Source: Cheiracanthium punctorium
Lineage: Eukaryota; Arthropoda; Arachnida; Araneae; Cheiracanthiidae
NCBI GenBank assembly: GCA_038373885.1
Contig: JAWZYV010012407.1
Span: 276,961 to 340,960, forward strand
Direction: 5' to 3'
Length of the DNA: 64,000 nucleotides
The notes beneath the pieces are model-generated. The model saw nothing but the letters and a program-made list of their open reading frames with translations, was not told the origin of the DNA and made no database searches. The first letter of the stretch is position 1; each line of letters starts with the position of its first letter. The translations under genes and the position numbers were made by a program. Below, piece after piece: positions 23,454 through 36,100 of the stretch.

Positions 23454-24710
23454 GATGGCTGGTTATACGAACCATGAAATGGCAGATATGCACTTCATAT
23501 ATGATGCCGAGGATGGGAATGCTAGTGAGGCACAGAGACTTTACCAGAATCGCTTTCCAGTGAGATGCATTCCAGGTCAAAAAACATTTGAACACTTGCG
23601 TTGACGGTTGTGTGAAATGGGATCCTTCACCAAGGCTAAGCGAGATGCTGGGCATGAAAGGAGTATCAGGACACCGCAAGTTGCAGAGCATAGTCCGCAT
23701 TGGGTGGAAGATAAACTGGTATGTAACATGCGAGCGGTTTCCCATGCTCTAAGCGTATCCCAAATGATAGTTTGCTGTGTGCTTTGGAAGGAACGAATGT
23801 ACACTTATCCTATGCAGATAAGTGTACACATACAGTGTGCAGATAAGTGTACACCAGCTGACTATCAACCACGTGTCGATTTGTACATTGGTACCTCCAA
23901 CAGAATGTAAAGCAGCTGGATTTTTCAATTCTCATGTTCTGTTCATGGACAAGTGCACTTTCACCCATAAGGCCATTTTTATTACCCACAACCCAGACAC
24001 GAGAGATCTAACAAACCTGGATGCCACATGTCCACGTTCGTTCCAGCGGCAGTTCTCCATAAATGTTTGGTCAGGGATTGTCCATATCTCATGCAACAAC
24101 ATCTGGACAGTGAATCCTATCTCAAATTCCTGCGAGAGGTGTTGCTGGAGCTGCTGCAACCGATTCCAACCTCCATCCGATTGAGAACGTGGTTACAGCA
24201 TAATGGTACACTTGCACACTTCAGCTTGAATGCGCGGAACACTTTACATGCAATGTTCCCAGGGCGATGCATTGATTGAGGTGGTCCCATAGCTTGGCTA
24301 CCAAGATCGCCAGATCTCTTGTGTTTGGCTTGAGGGCCAGTGGCGTAGCTAGAAATTTTTCATGGGGGGGGGGTTACGACTACTGCAACTCATATATATG
24401 TATACGTGAGTGGGATAAGGGAGTGAAAAATATACATTTTGTATGGCAAAAAATTCCTCATGGGGGGGTTATGACCCCCCCCCCTTGGCTACGCCACTGC
24501 TGTGGGCCTATATGAAAGCTCTCATCTACGACTGCCCCATTGAAACAAATATAGATCTTGTTACCAGGATCACTGTTGTTGCTAGCAATATTTGGGAAAG
24601 GCTTGGTATTTTCACAAATGTGCATCAGTCCCTTTCCTGTAGATATGAAGCTTGCATTACAGCTGGCGGACACTATTTTGAGTATTTTTTGGAGCATGTA
24701 CATTGATTCC
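23454..24710 (+). pseudogene. Broken mariner/IS630-type transposase with N-terminal HTH
   Basis: From the ATG at 23454 the frame reads an N-terminal helix-turn-helix region of the kind that precedes the DDE domain in many arthropod mariner/IS630-type elements (YTNHEMADMHFIY...RFPVRCIPGQKTFEHLR). It then meets an in-frame TGA within TTGCGTTGACGG. After it, pieces in shifted frames still show family text: RSFQRQFSINVWSGIV, then HFSLNARNTLHAMFPGR, then AYMKALIYDCPIETNIDLV. The catalytic-domain end is split by the hAT MITE at 24338-24499. A short repeat, CAGATAAGTGTACAC, occurs twice near 23816-23857 and adds further disruption. Not functional. Confidence 0.85.
24338..24499. mobile_element. hAT MITE, CAGTGGCGTAGC ends
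   Basis: The ends CAGTGGCGTAGC and GCTACGCCACTG are exact complements. The flanking octamers TTGAGGGC and CTGTGGGC agree at 6 of 8, read as a mutated duplication. G/C homopolymers form the interior. It splits the transposase relic. Confidence 0.85.
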
Positions 24711-24965
24711 ATTACTGCTAATACAATGTTTTCTGAAGTATTTCCTCTCATTCTTGTGTTAATTCTTTAAATGTGCCAGTGGAAAACTACCTTTTAACTT
24801 CTCGCTGCTTGTGTTCCAACCAACCTTTTACACCATTTACAACGCGAACGTTACAGCAGCTCACGGCTTGCATTATGCCAATACTTCTATTACAAAATTT
24901 GTTCGTGTAGATGTGTTCTATAACTGTATAAAGTTTTGGCCACTTTTTTTCAGGCTCCCCCTGTA

Positions 24966-27128
24966 TATAAATAAATATGATTATTATTAGTAATTTAATT
25001 TTTGAGTTGAAACAATTTTTTTTTTTTTTAGTAAAGGAAATATTAAAATGTTTTTTTAAGATCATTAGTATTTATAATTTGATATATATATATAAATTGT
25101 AGAAATAAATTGTTGTAAAAAAAGTCCAATTGTGTAATTTATTTTCTTATTTGAAAATTTTTTATGTACTACAAATAATCGCAATAAAGAAACTAATAAT
25201 TTTGTAGATGAACAGACAACCCCAAAGTGCTGTGTTAAAATAACAACTAAAGATTTTTCCAGAAGTTGAATTTTATCTTTATTAAACTGTATTTTTTTCT
25301 CTAGTTTAAATTGAACTATTTAACAATTTGCTTTGTGATTTTTTTCTCATTCAGCTCTTGCTATTTTATTGTTGTTTACTTGTGTTAGAAATGATAAACC
25401 TAATTCCTATTCGATTGAGAGTTGAAGTATTGAAGTGAAATGCCTTTCCCATGCACCATTTACATCTCACCTTTGCAGAATATATATTTAAAAAAAAATG
25501 TTTTTAATAATATCCAGTTTTACTGTATGTCAATATGTCTGTTTTTGTGTACAGCTTGTGCTAACATGTAATTTACTTTATTTTTATTTTCAACTGTTTT
25601 AGGAACTGCAACCATTTTGAAATAGAAAAGTATTTCTTAAACTATTTTTTAAAACACTAAATTTTAAATCATTTTTCATGTGTTAAGACAACAGCATCAA
25701 GTTTCATTTAAAACTTATTTAAATGTTGCTTGTCTATATTTTTTTACCCTAAAGGTATAGCATGAAATATTTTAAAAAATGTTCCAGCCTAAAAAAAAGC
25801 CTAATTTTACTATAAATATTTTTTTATAATATAAATAACTAAATTTAAGCAATAAGTCAATTAAATAAAAAATTAGTCATGAATTAAAGCAGTAAATTAT
25901 ATTAAGTTAGTGTCCTTTTAATTGTTAATCAAATTTTTGTGTTGGAATTGAAAATTGAAGAGAGTTGTGTTATAGAAATGAATTTTGATGTTTTTTGATT
26001 TACTGTCTTACAAAATAATTTGTTTATAAGCAGTAATGTATTTTTAATGCTCTCTTTTCTATCTTGATCTGCTTCAAATTTAAGCTTGTTATTTGTACTT
26101 ATATAGCTTACAACATGTTTTTTGATTTTTAAAAAAACTTTTGATACTATAATAAAATATTTTTTAGAGTACTTTTAATTCTACATTTATAGTGCTTACA
26201 TTGTTGTAAAAAAAAAAAAAAAATAATTTTTCAAATGCTGAGTTTTAACTCTTCATTTGCATGTTTTGTTTTATAGTTCTTGTAAATTGAATGGATTGTG
26301 TATATAATGTAGAAAGTGTTGAAAAAGAAAATAAAATTCATGTATAGATATTTTCACAATTAGATTTAGGATTAAATAAATTTCTTATCTTAGTTAATCT
26401 GGCTATACATGCTTTTTCTTTTTTGGAAAGGGGGGAGGGGGAGCTTGGTTTGATTTATTATGCTTTTTTTATTTGTTTTAATTGAACATTTGTAATAAGG
26501 TTATGGTCAATTGTGGCATGTATGTGTGTTAATTTTTGGAATCTCTAAAAATATTCATTCTTGATTGATCAATCCATATACATTAAGGCACTTTGCTGCA
26601 CATTTGTTACAGCTGACGTAATTTGGTTATGTTCACAATAAAAAAAAATTCTTCATTCTAGTACAACTACAGTAATCCTTTAATAAAGATGAAAAACAGA
26701 ATTTTGAAAAATTTCACATTTATATATCAAAAGAGTGAAAAAAATATGAATATTGGTTGTTACATGAGTACTGTCACAGTAAGCAGTATTTAATTTAAAA
26801 AAGAAAGCAAAGTCTTCTACCTCTTCTGTTTTATTTTAAAAATTAAACAATTTCTTTTTAAAATTAAATAACATATTATTTCCTCTCTTTTTATATGTCA
26901 AAATATAAGAAAATTTTAAAATATTACAAATGATGCTGTTTTATTTCATACATTACCCTGAAATATTAATTTAAAATTAGTTTTTTTATGTTTGATTAAG
27001 AGAAATTTTACATTTAAAATGATAATATTCATTAAAAAACTTAATTTATAAGTTAAAAAATGTTACTGATGTTAAATATGTATTTTAAATTAATTTTTAA
27101 TATAATTGTTTTATTCACACTCGATATA
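24966..27128 (+). other. Intronic stretch, no gene
   Basis: Very AT-rich. An acceptor-like CAACTGTTTTAG at 25591-25602 opens a seven-codon phase-1 frame ending TAG. That is too little to call an exon. Confidence 0.5.
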
Positions 27129-27776
27129 CTGGGTGTCCGAAAAGTCTGTGACTCATTTAAAAAATTCATAGAAAGCAACGAATTATCATAAAAATATGTG
27201 GTTTGCACAGTGTTAGTTCACAGGTTCATGAATTTTTTTGACATTTAAAAAAAATTACTTCCAAATTGTGTTCATAGGTGGTGCTGTACTGTCACAGTAA
27301 GCTTCCCGAATGTCTTGTACAATCTCATCTGATCTTCGTGGCCAAACACATCTTTCCCTGTCTAAAATGCTTCCAATCTCTAAAAACTTTTCATGCCAGT
27401 CCAAAATACTGTTTCGACTCTGAGGGTTTTTCTTAAACATGTTACGAAACTTTCTCTGAAATGTAGTTATGGATTTTAATTCGAAATACCAACCTAGGCA
27501 ATGCGCTTTGTCAGTTGCTGTTGCCTTAGCTAGAATGAATATTCCTGCACCCTCAATTCTGTTTGAAAATCAAGAAAAATCCCTATTGGCTCTCAATGCT
27601 GAAAACTGGAGATGCAGCGCCATCTATGAACACATTTTGGAAATAATTTGCTTTAATATGGAAAAATAAATTCTTGATTCTGTGAATCATTATTGTGTGA
27701 ACCGCATATTCATACAACAGTTTGTTGCTTTTCTGCAAATTTTTTAAATGTGTCAAGGATTTTTTGGACATCTTGT
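27129..27776 (-). mobile_element. Internally deleted mariner/IS630-type element
   Basis: Ends CTGGGTGTCCGAAAAGTC and the complement of CAAGATGTCCAAAAAATCC, with TA at the left flank. The minus strand at 27470-27255 keeps only the N-terminal part of a helix-turn-helix transposase (FRNMFKKNPQSRNSILDWH, then VWPRRSDEIVQDIREA). The DDE part is missing, so it is non-autonomous. Confidence 0.75.
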
Positions 27777-28399
27777 GTATTTGTCCAGTATTTCAACTTT
27801 AATATTTTCTCTTCAGATTAAATTTTATTAAAAATGTGTGTTTTACTATATTTGTGTTATCTACATATGTATATATTAAGATAAAATTTGCAGATTAGTT
27901 GTTTGCTTGATTTTATAAAGTATGAACTTGTTTTTGAATGGATACCTTATTAAGTACAAACTTGTCTTAAATAAAAATATTTTATGGTCTAAATTAAAAA
28001 CATAAAATTATGTGAAATACAATAACAAATAAATAAATGAAATGTGAATACAGTATTTTTCCTGTTTTTGTATATATTTGTACTTGTTAAATAAATGAGG
28101 ATATGGTTATACATTTTATGTTACCATAATTACTGCCTTTGTTTTCTAATACATCATTAGTCAATATAAATGGAGCTTAGAAAAGATATGTTTCAATCAC
28201 TTGCAATTTAATTAAACTGCACATTCTGCTTATAATAAAGAAAATATAGTTTATGATCTGAATAATGTATAAATACAGTTTATTAAACCTATTTTCTTTT
28301 ATTTTTATTAAAAATTTATTAACCATACAGAAAAGTTTAATCTGAACAATTTTGTGTCTATAAATGCATATTTATTTATTTATTGTTTTCTAATTTCAG

Positions 28400-28545
28400 A
28401 ATATTTTAACTTGTGTTCATGCAGGCATACCTTACTTAGTAGCAGATTAGTTGATGAGGCTTCATACCATCTTAAAGAACGTTATTATTTTTTCCTGCAG
28501 CTCGGTGTTCGCTATAAAATTGTAGTATTATTTTGTAAAAAGTAG
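28400..28545 (+). pseudogene. Possible decayed zinc-finger terminal exon
   Basis: A strong acceptor (TTGTTTTCTAATTTCAG) ends at 28399 and opens a phase-1 frame of 48 codons to TAG, as in the five true zinc-finger exons. The start reads EYFNLCSCRHTLLSSR, where L-C-x-C and LSS-R echo C-x2-C...LSSR of finger 1. No complete finger is present and the second finger is unrecognisable. It may be a dead exon copy, an alternative non-zinc-finger C-terminus, or chance. Confidence 0.22.
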
Positions 28546-28929
28546 GTTTTGGCATTTATGAAATTAATAAAAATATTTGTAATTGATTTTGATAATTCTG
28601 AATATATTTTATAAATATAGTTTTTCTGTTAAAAAAATACTTAAGAAATTAATTTTAAAGACATAAATTACAAACAATACGAAACCTGTATTATCAAAGA
28701 AGCTCACTTCAGTAACTTTTACTGTTAAATATAAATAATGTTTAAAAGGTATGCCATATTGTCTGCCTTCTTAACATTCTCAAATACTTGACATATCAGT
28801 ATATATATATTTAAATAGTTTGAAATATTATTTATAATTTGTGTTTAATTTATAAACCAATAAGTAGTTGTCAGTAATTTATTAGTTTTAGAAGTTTAAT
28901 AGTCTTGGAGCTTTTGTAACTAAAGCTAT

Positions 28930-29026
28930 ATATAGTGTGGCTCTGATGATTAAATTTCCTTGTTCGTTTTCACTGAATTGTCTAAATTCATAATTCAAAT
29001 ACCAACTTATGGGAGCCACACTATAG
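28930..29026. repeat. Short foldback with GTGTGGCTC arms
   Basis: ATAGTGTGGCTC near 28932 pairs with GAGCCACACTAT near 29013 at the ends of a ~95-bp AT-rich unit. The size and ends fit a very small MITE. No duplication could be fixed. The rest of 28546-29790 shows nothing. Confidence 0.4.
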
Positions 29027-29789
29027 AGGTCAAATAAAGTAAATATTTTAAATGTTTGTTATCGTGTCTTGTGTGTGGATTTTCCCACAACATTTTATTG
29101 AGGTAGCGTATAATTTCATAAACAGTTTTGTTTGTTTATATGTACTGTGTGTATATCTCCCATTTATACTTTCTTTTCTGTTTTTTATTATTTGATATGT
29201 TTATATATACATATATGTGTGTATGATATAAAATACTTCATTAATTGATATCTATAAAAGTAAAATATCATGTTTAGTTGTATAAAATTAATAAAATAAT
29301 CTTATTTAATACTTTATTATCTATTTTAGCTTTTAAATAAAAAAATTACTTTTAAAACTTCAATGAAGTTCATTATTAAAATTTTATCAAGTTTTTCTGT
29401 TTTAGTGATTTTTTTTTTTCAATTTTTAGAAATATACACTAAAAATCATTGTGTACTTTGCATTAAGTTATTATTACTTTTTGCACAAAATAGTTTAAAG
29501 TTATGTAAGGTGTGTAATTTATATGAGAGATTTTTAAGTCCCCTCCTCCCCCACCTTCTTCTTGACATACAGTATGATTCTTTGTATTCTTTTTTTTTTT
29601 TTAAACCAAAGAATTACAATAATTCATTATTTATACTGTCTCAAATACATTCTTAACATTACTAACTTACAAAGACTACCTGCTAAGACTCAAAATTTTT
29701 AAATGCTTGTAGTGTTTTTTCCTCCCCTCTAATATTTCTTATGTTAAGACCTTGTTACACCTAGTGTAAGGTGGAAAAATTCTATCCTG

Positions 29790-30480
29790 CCAGTTTTCAG
29801 TTGTGGTAGGATCATTGCCAAGCAAATTTTGGCTTTTTCTTTTGTGTTACTGTTGCACATATTTGTTAAAATTTCTTGTCTTGTCTTCAGGAATTTCACT
29901 GCTGTGGTTTTCCTCAAGCGAAAATTTCCTTCATTCTTTTAGGGGCATCCTCTTCTGTTTTTGCCTCCTGGTTGCCAGTTCATTAATAATTTAGGTAGCC
30001 TCAGACTTCCCATTCTTTTTATATGTTCTAACCATTGACATTATTTGTCATCTATTTTTTTTCTTTTATAACATTTGTTGTTACGTTTAAGTGACTGCAT
30101 ATATAGGTGTTTGATTTCCTCTCTAGTCAGGATCATCTCATTGATCTTCTGTTCATTTTTGTTGCTATGCGTGGATTTTTTTTTTTTTTTTTTCCTCATT
30201 TGCCTTGTTGACGGTCCATACCTCTGCTCCATGGAGTAAAATGCTTAAAAATAGCATTGTGAATAATTTTCTTTGTTTTACTTAAAATGTTTCTATTCCA
30301 TAATACAGAATTTATTGCAGAAATTACTATCCTTGTTCATGCTATTCTTCTACTAATTTCCTTTTCTGTTCCCCCTCTCTTCCTGTAATTCCAAACATAA
30401 ATGCTTGAATTTTTATCATCTTTCTATCCAAAATGAGATCCTTTTTAGGGTCTCGAATTTCTTAACTATCTCATTGTATA
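29790..30480 (-). pseudogene. LINE reverse-transcriptase 3' fragment
   Basis: On the minus strand, LHGAEVWTVNKANEE (about 30231-30187) is the conserved tail of non-LTR reverse transcriptases (the YGAETWTL-type block). It is followed in another frame by an EEIKHLYMQSLKR-type stretch and by RNIYKEWEV-like text. Several stops and a T homopolymer break it. It is a 5'-truncated dead copy in an intron of the zinc-finger gene, inserted antisense. Confidence 0.7.
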
Positions 30481-31641
30481 ATTAGTGAGTTTTTCAGAAG
30501 GTTGTATAATATCCTTTCTGTGATTTTGGAACTTTCAGTCACTGCTATCTCAGTTGAGAGGCATTGTTCTTCTGCCTTTGCATGTTCATGTTGTCAAGTC
30601 GTGTTCTGTGCATCAGGAACGTGTTTCTTGTTTTTTCCCAGAGCAAAAAAAGTGTCTTGCAGAAAGAGTGATGACATACCTGACATCACATTACCAACAA
30701 CATAGTTTGTACAAAGACTTTTCTAACTGTCCAGTGAATTTTTATTCTAAAACAGTGTGGTAGATGGCTAATTTTATTGTGAGTGTCTTGCAATTAAGAA
30801 TAATGCGATATTTAAATCAGGCATTCAAAAATTAAGAGTTGAGTTTTGTTTTGAGCTATTCTTTAATATGTCCTATCTACAATTTTTAACTTTTAATATT
30901 GCTATTAAATGGGGATTTGTTTTAGCTTTATAGCTCTGTGAAAATAGAGAATTACACTGTATTCTAAACTGTAATTAAAACATACTTTTGTTAATTTCCC
31001 ATCCTCTGCTAATTAACAAAAACTAACACAATTAACTGTAGTATTTAAATAAAAGCACTTATTTTGTAAAGATAATATGTTTTCCATAATTTGCATTTAA
31101 AATTTATTTTGCATTACTAATCCTTTGTATCCAACAACTTATGCTCCCAAAAATTAACACAAAATGAACTGTGCAAAATGCTCAAAATTTATTTCAATGC
31201 ATTGGGTGGAGGGTCTCACTTAAAATGATTATGTTTACTTTTATTTCAAACAGAGATTTGTTGCATACCACAACATTGTGCAAATGTCTTTAAAAAAATT
31301 TTAATGGAAAATTTTTCGATCAGATGTGTAATAATGGAGATTAAAAAAAAAACCCCACTTTCATTTGATATGAAATTTTGATTTAAAAAAATTAATATAC
31401 AATCACAACAATCTTTTGGTAGCTCTGCTAAAATTTTGTATTATGTACATATTATTGTAGAAAAAAAAACAGTAAATCAAATAACTTTTTAAAAGTCTAA
31501 ATGAAATTATATAACCAAACTGTATGTTACAGAACATCAGCATGTCATAACAAAGGGTTGAGTTATTATTTTTATCCGAACAATTTTCTTTGTGTTTTTA
31601 TTATTTATTTTATACAAAATTTACTTTTATTTTGTATTTAG

Positions 31642-31922
31642 ATGGCCAGGGCTGGAAATGTGCTGTCTGTGGAAAAGACTTAGCTACAAAATATTCATTA
31701 GCTAGACACATCCGACGACATATGGAAGAAACTCCTAAGTATGCCTGTGAAGTTTGCGGGCTAAATTTTTCATGGAAAGAAAGCTTAAATTTTCATATTA
31801 GAAGAAAACATCATGAGTTTACGAAAGTTAGTGGCTTTATGCACCAAGATTTTTTTTTTTTTTTTCCCTTTCAGAGATTTTATTTAGAACTTTTGATAAT
31901 AAAATTATTCTTAATTACGTAA
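31642..31922 (+). CDS. Alternative terminal exon 4, two C2H2 zinc fingers
   Basis: The acceptor TTGTATTTAG ends at 31641; phase 1 again (Asp if preceded by G). The pre-finger linker is only five residues, much shorter than in the others. Finger 1 is C-AV-C, LATKYSL, H-x3-H; finger 2 is C-EV-C, FSWKESL, H-x4-H. Contacts are T,Y,S,R and W,E,S,F. Unlike the sister exons, no stop follows the last His. The frame runs on about 33 codons through a 16-T run read as Phe. A possible 48-base intron (GTTAGT at 31827 to CAG at 31874) would remove that run in frame. So the C-terminal tail is uncertain although the fingers are not. Confidence 0.87.
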
Positions 31923-32850
31923 AATGAAATTTTCGATATTTATTTTGTATAAGCAGATTACTGTAACAGATTTTTAAGCAGAAGTAGTGCTTCTGTAAAA
32001 TATATTTAATGATTGAACTGGGTTTCTTCAAAGCAGATTATTCAATTAAAATCCAATGAAACTGGTTGTTTGACAGCATTAACCTATCATTGGTTATACT
32101 AACACAATTTCATTCATGTTGCACATAAAAAATATTCGTTCAATTTAGAATAACGAAAAATATTTTCGTTCATTCACATTTCCTTGTTTTTATTGAAAGA
32201 TTTAAAATACATTTTATTGAAAGATTTAAAATACATTTTATCCAAAAAAAAAAAAAAAGTTTTTACTACTATTTTCATTTAGGTAATTGCTTTTTAAGAA
32301 TTATTGCTTTTCAGTCAAGTTTTTAAGTATTAGTGCTTTTGCTACAATCATTGTTTTTATTAAAAGAAATCATCATTTAGAAAGATGTGACCTATGTTTG
32401 GTTAAAGAATGAGTTAATTTTCTTTTAGTCTTTCATCTGGTGTATTTTAATGTAATATCCAGTGTAGTAATGCTTTTGACATTTTATAAATTCAAAAGGA
32501 ATTTTTAAATTTATTAACGTATCTAAACAATGTCGTGTGTTTAGGTGCATGCATGTTCATTAAAAAAGAAAAAAAAAGTTTTAGGGTTTTTCTTTTTTAA
32601 TGTATAAGGGGGGGGGGTGTCATTATTTCTTAGTGATTTGAGTAAGATAGTACTAATTTAAAATGTATTTAATTGCATTTATTATATATTTAAATCTTCT
32701 GTAAATTTTAAAAGTTGATTTCAATTTGTGTTAGTTAACAGCTTGAACTGCAATTTATTTTCAGTTAGCACTTCTGAGGCAGACAGTTTAATTTACCTAT
32801 GTATTATCTGAGCACATATATGTGGCTCTCATCTGGAAAGGGCTAATAGG
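31923..32850 (+). other. 3' UTR and intron, nothing recognised
   Basis: A 26-bp unit (TATTGAAAGATTTAAAATAC...) is repeated twice in tandem near 32193-32244. A poly-G run lies near 32610. No exon. Confidence 0.5.
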
Positions 32851-34530
32851 AAAGTCTTTTTATGAGGGTAAAAATTGTAGATCACATGGACCTTGTGGAA
32901 AAAAATTTGAGCTTCTTAAATAGCGTGTATTGTAAGAGTATTGTCAAGGTTTTAACATTACTGTATAACAAGATCTTGGTAGCATATCCAACACCAGAAG
33001 TTTTTAAAGAAGGCTATTTAATACCTATTTTTAAGATAGGGAACAAAAACAATGCTGTAACTACTGAGGAATATGTGTCATAAGTTCTGTAATGAAAATA
33101 TTGTAATTAATTTTAAGAAATAGACAAAAAAATCAATTTAAAGTTTGTTTGTTTGTTTGTGGGATTACGGCCGATTAGCTACGCGTGGGCTCTAGGCCGA
33201 TGGGTGGGGTGCCCTCCGTGGGGGTCTTTCTAAGGGGTCCTAACCCGTATTTATGCTAAGTTTTGGAGAAAACCACGAAAAACTCCGAACGGTTAGGTCA
33301 ATGGCAATTTAAAGTAATTTAAGAGCAATGTGGCTTTTCAGCAGATAGATCATGCTTTGATCATGTTTTTCTATAAAGACAAATTTTGGAAAAACAGACA
33401 GACTAGGGAAGACTATCTGAACTGATATTTGTGGATCTTGAAAAGGCTTATGATAGTGTGTGGAAAACTCTATTATAGAAAGCCCTTAAAATGGCTAATG
33501 TAAGTGAAATATGATCAGTATCATTAAAGCTATAATTTCAGAGGCAGATGCAGAGTTAAAATTTGTAATTAACTTTCTGAATCTTTCTTCACCAATAAAA
33601 GCCTTTTGAAAGGTTGCTGACTTTATTTAAAATATTTAATGGTGTTTGCCTTGGGGAATGTAATAAAACGGGCTGGAAACTAAATTATAGTAAATATGCT
33701 CATCACCTTTTATTCATAGATGATCAAGCTATTATTGCAGGAGATGCCATGTTTGTTTTGCAAGTTAATGAAAACATATAGTGAATGGAGTTTAAAAATT
33801 AGTACAAGTAAACTTGAAAACTTAACTAGTGTGTACGTTGAGGATCTACTAAAAGATTTTAATTCACACAGTGTTAAAAAATCAAATACCTTGGATCTAT
33901 CATTTATCAAGATGGAGCATGTCACAGGAAAGTACATAAGAGAATTGGAGAATTTTTTTTTTTTTTTTTTTTTTCTGAATTCTTTTCTGTGGAACAACAA
34001 TGTTTTTCTGAAAATAAAACTAATTTTTAGTTCTTTTATGGAAAGTGGTGTTTTGTATGTTTCAGAGACTTGGACGTTAGACCTTTCCCACAAAAAGAAA
34101 CTACTCAAACTACTGAAATGACTTGCGGTAAAAATCAGCCATAAAATCAAGACAAAAAATGTTAGAATTCGAGAATATGGGAAATCATGGAAGTTAAACA
34201 GGATGTGGTACAGATGATTGAGTTTATTAAACTTAAATGATGTAGACATGTTTGCAGATTGAACAATGAATGACTGCCAGAACTTATCATTGGTTGGAAC
34301 CTGAATTGCAGAGATGAAGGAAGGACAGACCAAAACTGAAATGGGAGAATTCTTGAGTGAAAAAGGAATTATAATCTGAGAATCTTTCAGAATAGCTAGA
34401 TATCTTTTGGAAATTATAATCTGAATAAGGACATTGCACTGAATAGGAAAAGATGCTCCAAAAAATATTTCTTCAAGTCGGGGAAACTCACATTTTAGTA
34501 GAACCTTCTAAGGAAGAATTTTAAAAGAAA
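32850..34530 (+). pseudogene. LINE reverse-transcriptase relic
   Basis: Plus-strand text in shifting frames follows the order of a non-LTR reverse transcriptase. VFKEGYLIPIFKIGNKNNA lies near 33000, FVDLEKAYDSVWKTLL near 33427-33476 (the palm motif), LFIDDQAIIAGDA near 33712 (in place of YADD), and VLYVSETWTLDLSHKKKL near 34049-34100. Stops and frameshifts make it dead. A separate GC-richer insertion of about 150 bp (33150-33300, with ATTACGGCCGATTAGCTACG) breaks it. It sits in the intron before exon 5. Confidence 0.82.
33150..33300. mobile_element. Unclassified GC-rich insertion in the LINE relic
   Basis: It starts after a (GTTT)n stretch and has GTGGGATTACGGCCGATTAG followed by GCCCTCCGTGGGGGTC. 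The base composition differs sharply from its surroundings. It could be a SINE-like unit, but no clear pol III boxes were seen. Confidence 0.35.
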
Positions 34531-35306
34531 GGATTGATATAGAAACTTACGGTTTTGTTGCTTAAATTATGAACTACATTCAGTACTGTGCAAATTAATG
34601 TGAACATGAGTGATGATTCCAAGAAATAACTTTAAGTTAAAAATAAGAAAGATCTAACTAGAAAATTGATTATAAAACATTTTCCAATGCAGGCTTTTAT
34701 TAGCCTAATTTGGCAATTTGTTATCTCCAAACTTTATGAGAAAACCTCAAAAAAGCTATATATCACTACTAATGTAATTTTGTGAGACCCTGTAAAAGAA
34801 CTTTAAATGCTATACTTTAAATGAACAGTAAACTGTCACAATACAATATGTACAGTATTTATATACTGTACATATTATATTGTGCTTGAAATCAATATGG
34901 CTTAACTGCCATAGACTATATTGTTTCGGGTACTTTACAAATGATTGCCCATAGATTGTAATACGTTGTGATTCTTTTTGGTGCTCCTATAAAAAAAAAA
35001 AAATCTAGTGACACATACACCATTTTCAATAAGATACATGGAAATAATATATATAAATTTCATAGTAATTGATGCATTTTAATGACAGTTAGAACACGGA
35101 CAAGCAGACAGACAAATTGAAGTCATAAATGTTAAGAAGGAGAAAAAAAATTACATTTACACATTTTTTGATAAGAAATATATCGTTTTTACAATGTTTC
35201 CCCAACACATTTTAATTGAATCAATATTTTTTTACAGTTTCCTGATATTTGCTGGTCTTGAAACCAACACTTGTTCACATTAATTTGCTCAGTTCATTAA
35301 TTTTTC
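34531..35306 (+). other. Intronic stretch, no gene
   Basis: Only a small foldback is visible (AATATGTACAGTATTTATATACTGTACATATT, read across 34844-34877). No exon. Confidence 0.5.
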
Positions 35307-35314
35307 ATTCAATG

Positions 35315-36092
35315 CAGTGGCGGATTATCCTTAAGACAAACTAGTCATGTGCCTAGGGGCACAAGATTTCAAAAGGGCATGTCTAGCAACAATTTTTTTT
35401 CTCTTCCTTGGACATAATAAAATTAAAAATTAAAACAACAATAAGTAAATCATGATGAGGTGAATAACGTAAACAAGCATTTTGCTGGCATAATGTTTTT
35501 ACCTTTTGCTGTTGGCAACAACGATTTGTGTATTCGGTTTTTAAATATTTCAGAACGAAAATTTTCTCTCTCACTTTCATGTTCCACTGCTTGCCAGTTG
35601 TGTACATTTTTGGAATGTTTTCTTATGGCTGCCCTGGGGAACAGATGGAATTAAATAACATCAAAATGGAGCATGGATTTAACAAATACAAATACAGATA
35701 AGCTGTATAATTATTTTTGTTTTTTAACTTTTTTCTGTCTTATGAAAGCTACAGTATAAAGCATTTAAATTTGTCTGATTAACTACAATTACAGAATATA
35801 AATATCGATTTTTTTTTTAAATCATCCAGTATACTCAGATATTATGGCATTTGTGTGTAAAGGTGACATATTTAAAAAATAAATTTGTGAATGTGTAAAT
35901 CCACACTGTTTCCGTATGACGATTTTTAGTTTGTTCTTTTTTCCTTCTGAAAGCCTATGTGATCAAAGCCACACCATAGCATACGCTGAAATTTCAAAAG
36001 AAAAAACATTTAATAAATACCTCATGACCACCAGAGGGGGTGCACGGATGAAGTGCTAGCCTAGGGTGCTGTCGACAGTCAGTCCGCCTCAG
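35315..36092. mobile_element. hAT-type element, 778 bp, non-coding
   Basis: The left end is CAGTGGCGGAT and the right end GTCCGCCTCAG. Flanking octamers are ATTCAATG (35307-35314) and ATTCAACG (36093-36100), 7 of 8. Subterminal GTGCCTAGGGGCAC recurs in complement near the right end. No transposase. Confidence 0.75.
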
Positions 36093-36100
36093 ATTCAACG

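Larger units (their letters stand above)
22948..24963 (+). mobile_element. Mariner/IS630-type transposon, about 2.0 kb, degraded
   Basis: Inverted ends CAGGATGGGTCTGAAAAAAG and the complement of CAGGGGGAGCCTGAAAAAAAG are flanked by TA (22946-22947, 24964-24965). The plus strand carries a broken transposase gene. It has been interrupted by a TTAA MITE (23082-23367) in the left UTR and by a hAT MITE (24338-24499) in the coding region. Confidence 0.88.

Noticed and set aside
23368..23745. 125-codon minus-strand open frame
   Set aside because: It lies antisense to the mariner/IS630-type transposase relic whose plus-strand text is recognisable.
25591..25630. Terminal exon without fingers after CAACTGTTTTAG
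   Set aside because: Phase fits but only seven codons precede the stop, which is expected by chance in AT-rich DNA.
33710..34333. 207-codon minus-strand open frame
   Set aside because: It is the shadow of the plus-strand LINE relic, which shows ordered reverse-transcriptase motifs in the other strand; it contains a poly-Lys run from the T homopolymer.
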